Source: Dimorphilus gyrociliatus | Lineage: Eukaryota > Annelida > Polychaeta > Dinophilidae | NCBI GenBank assembly: GCA_904063045.1 | Contig: CAJFCJ010000021.1 | Span: forward strand, 310,001-374,000 | Direction: 5' to 3' | Length of the DNA stretch: 64,000 bases | Part shown: positions 61,040-64,000 of the stretch, one piece after another | Position numbering within the stretch: position 1 is the first letter of the stretch | How the letters are laid out: each line of letters begins with the position of its first letter | Notes under the pieces: model-generated | Told to the model about the DNA's origin: nothing | Database searches by the model: none | Seen by the model: only the letters and a program-made list of their open reading frames with translations | Program-made: the position numbers and the translations under genes

Positions 61040-64000
61040 ATGCGTGGCATGGCAAGTCGACCTCGTTTTCGCGACATAACGGACTATCTTTTATCTCAGT
61101 AAGTAATTTAGCGCACCTGCTCAACCTGCGTGATTTACGTTGATCCCCAAACCTAATTTATATCCAAGTTTTATTTACGCTGCAAAATCCTTTACTAATA
61201 TGCTATTGGAATTTTAAAAATGACGTATTTTTCTGTGGGCGTTATAGTAAACAATATCTATAGACGTAGAAAGTTAGTCCAGTCTGGCTGTGGGACTCAC
61301 AGTATGCTAATAAGATGTAGGCCTCTGTTGTGTATAGGCTCAGCGTGGCTTTGTTCTGCTATCGATTTCCGAATCGAACTCTACTGATAAACAATTACGT
61401 CAAGTATTTGTGAATATTCATTAGGCAACTACTCTATATTGCTATTGATTGAGTGTCCTTCTTCTGGGAAGACGTGAGCGACGTCTGTCGAGAGATTTGT
61501 ATTATTTCGTATAAAATGGAATCGGTAGCGAACGAAGGGTAAATACTACGTTAGAATACGGCATTTGGCAGTGTTAATAAAACATCTTACATTTGTTTAT
61601 TAGAACCACCGCGAAGCGGCCCGTGAACGCTTTCTTAATATTTTGTAAGCAACATCGTAATCGTGTTAGACAATCAAATCCCACTATGGATAACCGGGCG
61701 GTCACAAAGCTTTTGGGTGAAATTTGGGCGAAAATGAGACCAGATGAGAAGAATGAATATCTAGATAAGGCGCAAAAGGTAAAGAGCTATATAAGGCATT
61801 GCTGACAGGACGACGACCTTGGAATAGTCATGACTAATCAGATTAACTTTTTCCATAGCAAAAAGAAGGTTTTACCAATAAAAATACGGAATATAAATGG
61901 CACTCTTATCAGCATAAACTGGCAAGAGAAAATTCCAGTAATCATGAAGGTGGGTAATTTTTATGTTCTATTGTTTTTTTTTGTCCGAATTACAACCGCC
62001 ACGTGACCGAAACATATACTATAGAGGGCGTAATAAAAAGTAATAACATTTCAAAACACTGACTAAGCTCGTGTATCATCAAATGCTTGTCGGGATATGT
62101 TATTCATACGTGGTTTTTTTTCTAAAAACTTGGTTGCCTAATCATTATTAGTCAGCAGAGCTAGAAATTTCTCAATGCCGATTGGCCGCCATTATTTTGC
62201 TTTATTATTCCGCTAGTCGAGGTTATTGCATACTATTTCGAAACTAGGAAATTTTACGCAGTCGCAACTTTATTTCGGTTTTCCTGCTGGTCAACCGCAA
62301 GTTTTCTGCAATTTTCTTGGCGATAAAGAACATTTAATTATGCCTAAATTACGTAATTGGAAAAAGAAGGCTGCTAGTAGACGTGCTGCCCTTATTCGAT
62401 GGGGCAAAATTAATCCTAGTTGTAAGTCAAACTTTAAGGCTATTCCTCACCTATTTGTTCTTACTTTCGCTTATCCGTCTCTGTTCTTCGATACTGATAA
62501 CTAAACGAACACTTATTCTTCGTATTATCTTTTTTCATCTGTCATTATTCATTAAGTTATGCTTTAACTCTTTGTTATTTTTTTTCTTTTACAGCTACAA
62601 TACAGCCTCAACTGAATGATTCACCACAAAAAATGGCGCCTAAAACCGTTCAGGGAAGAATGGGTGGTTTAGATATGCTACTTCTTGCAGGACAACAACA
62701 GCTCTACAATGACGAAGCAAAAATCAAAGCTGTCCATCCCCCTCGTCCAGTTCAAGTTCCTCAACAGAACCTTTCTTTATACGAACGACAAAACAACATT
62801 CCGAAATTGGCTACGCCAGCCTTAACGAGCTTCAGTCCACATTCCTCAGAAAATACAAATGCAAGAACCTTTTCTCAAAGACAATCACACGCGACCGTTT
62901 TAAATCGTTCGCTCAATTTTGTACAACATCCCTCTCAGCCTCATCAGCTACCTCCTTGTGTTTATCCTAATGAAAATGTACACAATTCCACGCATTTAAC
63001 TAGGACATACGACCAGAATATACCTATTGATTATTCTAGTTCCAACGATATGCCTTTAGATTTATCTTGCAAAAAAGGGAAGGACGAAAAACAAAAGAAA
63101 ATGTCGCTGATGCAATTGGCTGAAATGTGTTCATCTCAACTACAAGCTGTAGAATCACAGAAGCCACCTCAAAATCAATCTACTCCTAAAAGGCAGCCGA
63201 GTCCTGCAAAACCATTAAATACTGCGTTGAACGGTTCATATCAGAGTTTATCTGCTTTCATCTCTCATAAAATTGAAACTACAGTAAGAGGTGGTGACAC
63301 CCAAATACCAACGGTAAATACAACAGTAAATAAGAAGGACGAAAATTGGAATGAAAGAAAAAATGAACCGAAACAAGAACAACTAAATGGTAAAATGATG
63401 ATGGATCGAATAATTGAAAATTTGCTAAGTCAAAACACATCTAATAACTCAAAGTCAGGCGTTTCTAGGTCAGCCATGTTTCAGAATGCGATGGTCAAAG
63501 CGGAAGGTCAGCCTTCAGAGAACAATGTTTATCAACCGGTGAATACGAATACTAGTTCAAAGATGAAGATGAAGACAAACGCAAACTCAAACGCTAATAC
63601 ACATACAAATTCAAATATAAGTGTAAATCCCAATGCGAACTCGAGAAATTCTGCTCCGCCAAAAAAGAGATACCAAGCCCAAGCAGCAAACACGAAAGAA
63701 AAGACTTTTGTAAATTACGGCGATGTCCAAGAATCGCTCATACGAAGTATTATTTATTCAGATAGTCAAATGGTAAAAGATGAGAAGGAGGAGAAAAAGA
63801 TTGCCGTTGTCCCTCCACATACGGCTACTGCCGTTAAACAGTCTAATCATTCACACCAATCTAATCATTTGAAGGAATTAAGTAAAACTCCAGTGTCTTT
63901 GACAACCATTGGAAAGGGTTTACTTAATACTCCAACTATCACGGCCATGGCAGCAGTTATACCGCATGTGATGTGGAATCACAATCATATCGACACACCT
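61040..64000 (+). CDS. HMG-box transcription factor, BBX-like (3' end outside window)
   Basis: Two alternative first coding exons, 61040-61098 (MRGMASRPRFRDITDYLLS) and 61516-61538 (MESVANE), both end in phase 2 and splice to 61604-61778. Then 61859-61949, 62248-62421 and 62595 to the window end, open throughout. The HMG box spans exons 3-4: TAKRPVNAFLIFCKQHRNRV, DNRAVTKLLGEIWAKM, DEKNEYLDKAQK, then NTEYKWHSYQHK. The FCK-HR--VRQ--P--DNR pattern and the trailing YKW fit BBX (bobby sox) or, less well, Capicua. A basic stretch (RNWKKKAASRRAALIRWGKI) follows. The rest is Asn/Gln/Ser-rich and contains a PLDLS CtBP-binding motif (about 63055). Nuclear regulator, probably able to repress. Confidence 0.82.

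Overview
The window is AT-rich, intron-rich nuclear DNA from an invertebrate animal. Most introns are 50-100 bases with plain GT...AG ends, genes are closely packed, and the content is metazoan: epsin, TMEM256, class A GPCRs, C-type lectin receptors, an HMG-box factor and an animal tRNA-Gly. Density, tiny introns and gene content suggest a compact-genome lophotrochozoan, perhaps a small annelid such as Dimorphilus. That placement is inference. All multi-exon models here were joined by hand from splice sites and reading phase, with no transcript or homology search.

Layout. 1-1547 (-): 5' part of a CYP3-clan cytochrome P450. 2165-3731 (-): CIAO3, cytosolic Fe-S assembly. 4226-17071: a cluster of C-type lectin-like receptor genes, with two intact + strand copies (4226-6605 and 14546-16259), one intact - strand copy (11063-12523), one broken copy (13558-14213) and one orphan tail exon (16999-17071). 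The cluster is interrupted by a secreted collagen-like gene with a long tandem array (7660-10213, -) and a tRNA-Gly(GCC). 17298-17714 (-): truncated Tc1/Tc3-type transposase. 17893-20270 (-): two tandem peptide-type GPCRs.

21391-32370 is a housekeeping block: a CENP-W-like small basic protein, mitochondrial arginyl-tRNA synthetase RARS2 and nucleolar GTPase GNL2 (all -), then ER alpha-1,2-mannosidase MAN1B1 (+), divergent from GNL2. 34840-35555 (+) is an unrecognised small gene. 35812-38682 (-; moonraker-like centrosomal candidate) and 38675-39425 (+; VCF1/FAM104-like candidate) are head-to-head and appear to share an 8-bp palindrome carrying both start codons. TMEM256 (39518-40450, -), epsin (40992-44296, -) and a single-exon ankyrin/SOCS-like protein (45689-47377, -) follow.

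The most striking gene is 48141-50171 (-): an ionotropic-glutamate-receptor-like protein whose split ligand-binding domain surrounds a K+ channel pore with the TVGYGD selectivity filter, followed by a third membrane helix and a long cytoplasmic tail. After it come a three-finger C2H2 protein (51583-52088, -), about 7 kb of AT-rich gene-poor DNA, an SLC46-like MFS transporter (59157-60492, +) and the 5' part of a BBX-like HMG-box gene with two alternative first exons and a CtBP-type PLDLS motif (61040 to the window end, +).

The lectin cluster looks like a fast-evolving receptor family. Two copies share a recent 1.5-kb duplication of the ectodomain whose exon differences are nearly all amino-acid changing, while their cytoplasmic tails are unrelated and carry different tyrosine motifs.
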